Shown: positions 62,631 to 64,000 of the stretch, in pieces
Layout of the letters: each line of letters begins with the position of its first letter
How positions within the stretch are numbered: the first letter of the stretch is position 1
From: Neisseriaceae bacterium CLB008
GTDB taxonomy: Bacteria; Pseudomonadota; Gammaproteobacteria; Burkholderiales; Neisseriaceae
NCBI GenBank assembly: GCA_041228285.1
Contig: CP166133.1
Coordinates: 3,133,380-3,197,379, forward strand
Direction of reading: 5' to 3'
Length of the DNA stretch: 64,000 nucleotides
Translations under genes and position numbers: made by a program
Notes under the pieces: generated by a model
Seen by the model: the letters and a program-made list of their open reading frames with translations, nothing else
What the model was told of the DNA's origin: nothing
Database searches by the model: none

Positions 62631-63614
62631 TTAGGGCGCTAAGTGGGTGGCCAGAGCGGCTTTGGCGTCGGCAAAGCCTTGGGCTGCCGCTAGCTCAAGA
62701 TAATGACGGCCGCGGCTGGGGTTTTTATCCACGCCTTCTCCGGCCAAATACATCAGGCCCAGATTAAACTGTGCCGCGGCGTGGCCTTTATGGGCGGCTA
62801 AACGATACAGCTGGGCAGCGCGGCCTAAGTCTTTCGTGACGCCCTCGCCCTTGTAGTACAAAAGGCCGAGGCTGTATTGCGCCGACGGCACGCCTTGCTT
62901 GGCGGCCATGCGATAGTGGGCGATGGCCTGCGCCGTGTTTTGCGGCAGGCCCACGCCGTGGTAATACAGGGCGGCCAGCTGATTATGCGCTTGTGGATTG
63001 TTGGCGATGGCGGCCTGACGATAGTAGTCGATGGCCTGATCCATATTTTTGTCGACCAATTCGCCGTTGTAATACAGCGTGGCTAAGGCATAAAGCGCTT
63101 CGCCATGGCCTTGTTCGGCCGCTGCTCGGTAATACTGGAGCGCGTCGTCTTTATTTTTAGGCACGCCGTCGCCATGATAGTAGATGGCGCCGAGGCTGTA
63201 CTGTGATTCGGCATGGTTTTGGCCTGCGGCGCGCTTATAGTATTCAATTGCTTTGAGCATGTCTTGCGGCACGCCTTCGCCGCGATGGTATAACAGCGCC
63301 AAGGCGTATTGAGCCCGGCCATCGCCTTGCTTGGCAGCAAGGTCAAAATAACGCACGGCCTGATTGAGGTTTTTGGGTAGGTCGCGACCATGATAATACT
63401 TGCTGCCTAAGCGGTACTGCGCCCGTGCCGACCCAGCATCGGCCGCCTCTATCAACTGGGTGAGCTTAAGGTCGTGGGGGCTTTGCTGCTGCGATGGTTT
63501 GACGGCGGCAGGCGCTTCGATTGGCGGCGGTAATGCCCACAGCACGCTAGGCAGCAGCAGGGCGCTGACAGCCAGAAGGCGTGTAAAAATAAGGGCCGAA
63601 GCAGAGGGTTTCAT
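62631..63614 (-). CDS. Sel1-repeat (SLR/TPR-like) secreted protein
   Basis: 327 residues: a signal peptide (LLAVSALLLPSVLWA) and a Pro-rich linker, then about seven tandem 36-residue Sel1 repeats of the pattern ARAQYRLGSKYYHGRDLPKN, each starting A-x-x-x-L-x-x-x-Y and ending with A-x-x-Y-Y-x-x-A-A. Such solenoids bind partner proteins, often in the envelope. ATG 63614 gives a proper signal peptide; a TTG at 63632 is possible. No strong ribosome-binding site. It follows cyaY after a hairpin. Confidence 0.9.
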   Translation of the reverse strand: MKPSASALIFTRLLAVSALLLPSVLWALPPPIEAPAAVKPSQQQSPHDLKLTQLIEAADAGSARAQYRLGSKYYHGRDLPKNLNQAVRYFDLAAKQGDGRAQYALALLYHRGEGVPQDMLKAIEYYKRAAGQNHAESQYSLGAIYYHGDGVPKNKDDALQYYRAAAEQGHGEALYALATLYYNGELVDKNMDQAIDYYRQAAIANNPQAHNQLAALYYHGVGLPQNTAQAIAHYRMAAKQGVPSAQYSLGLLYYKGEGVTKDLGRAAQLYRLAAHKGHAAAQFNLGLMYLAGEGVDKNPSRGRHYLELAAAQGFADAKAALATHLAP

Positions 63615-63634
63615 GGCGTTAAGTACCCACAAAA

Positions 63635-63654
63635 TAGGCAGCCGAGGCTGCCTA
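63635..63654 (-). terminator. Hairpin between cyaY and the Sel1-repeat gene
   Basis: TAGGCAGC-CTCG-GCTGCCTA on the minus strand, followed by TTTTGT; a modest terminator. Confidence 0.6.
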
Positions 63655-63658
63655 TGGA

Positions 63659-63988
63659 TTAATCAGAAAAAGGCGTAATGGTGATGGATTCGCCAAGGGC
63701 CGAAGTTAATACTTCGTTCAGTACGGCAAAAAACTCAGCATTGTCGCGGGTAGCCAACCATTGGCCGTCTTTAAACGCGAAATGAAAGCCGCCGCTTTTG
63801 GCCGCAATCCATAGCTCTTGGTTGGGGGTGTGGCGGTTGATGATGATTTGCTCGCCGCTGTCGTCCACTTCTAAGGTCATCACGTTGCCTGAGCTTTGGC
63901 AATCTAGGTCTAAGCCGAGCTCATCAATTTGGCTGTCAATATGATCAAAGAGTTGGTCGGAATAATTTAAAAATTCGCTTTCAGTCAT
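63659..63988 (-). CDS. cyaY: Iron-sulfur cluster assembly protein CyaY (frataxin)
   Basis: 109-residue bacterial frataxin. The acidic first helix ([21 protein letters not shown]) binds iron, and the beta sheet carries [35 protein letters not shown] split over strands. It modulates IscS-based cluster assembly; clients such as aconitase are encoded elsewhere in the window. AAAAGG precedes the ATG. Complete within the window. Confidence 0.95.
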   Translation of the reverse strand: MTESEFLNYSDQLFDHIDSQIDELGLDLDCQSSGNVMTLEVDDSGEQIIINRHTPNQELWIAAKSGGFHFAFKDGQWLATRDNAEFFAVLNEVLTSALGESITITPFSD

Positions 63989-64000
63989 GTTGGCCTTTTG

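Overview
The window is a stretch of bacterial chromosome, almost entirely housekeeping genes, with no rRNA, tRNA, prophage, transposase or CRISPR array that I could find. Gene families and gene order point to a betaproteobacterium, most likely Neisseriales. Supporting blocks are nadD-rsfS-rlmH, the engB / cytochrome c4 / resB / ccsB block (system II cytochrome c maturation), a GNA33-like MltA, an MtrF/AbgT-type transporter and pyrBI. The classical Neisseria DNA uptake sequence is absent; one inverted pair of a related-looking 12-mer (AGGCAACCTGAA) occurs at 31315-31342. I cannot name a genus.

Layout. 1-2204: parC tail, then a minus-strand pterin operon (pteridine reductase, FolB, methyltransferase). 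2503-9044: carbonic anhydrase, nadD-rsfS, rlmH, dxs, a small unknown gene and hslVU. 9150-11469: a REP cluster, then ychJ, a hemolysin-III protein and rsmE on the minus strand. 11567-17352: brnQ, an IMPase, an unknown lipoprotein, and acnA behind a leader ORF. 17450-18030: a non-coding, strongly structured element. 18033-24095: xseB-ispA, pyrL-pyrB-pyrI, a small membrane protein, S4 protein / oxidoreductase-like protein / PHP phosphatase / YciO, and a site-2 protease. 24182-24461: a tandem REP array. 24597-33657: trpS, osmC, engB, cytochrome c4, resB, ccsB, a TerC-CBS-CorC protein behind a leader ORF, and a GNAT. 33764-40285: proline catabolism (PutA, a detached PutA C-terminal domain, an AraC regulator) and an AbgT transporter. 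40824-52404: mltA, a HAD phosphatase, GDPD, leuE, polA, a LOG protein, a bestrophin and mutS. 52470-58602: a TRAP-TAXI uptake operon with two binding proteins, divergent from an Ldh2-family dehydrogenase. 58893-63988: a lipoprotein, iclR-hutG-gltS, a Sel1-repeat protein and cyaY.

The most interesting signals are regulatory. Three plus-strand genes or operons (acnA, pyrBI, terC) are each preceded by a short ORF whose stop codon lies inside or a few bases before an intrinsic terminator, the layout of translation-coupled attenuation. pyrBI matches the known enterobacterial logic. The terC leader starts MDDDPGPR, like the acidic/proline-rich Mg-sensing leader MgtL, and precedes a protein with a CorC-type domain. 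The acnA leader has no precedent known to me. Two further points stand out. The PutA C-terminal ALDH-superfamily domain with its conserved GGNASL tail is a separate gene. GTAG-headed REP palindromes recur at five places, including a three-unit tandem array and two 146-bp copies with only 3 differences.

All assignments come from reading motifs by eye; no database search was run.
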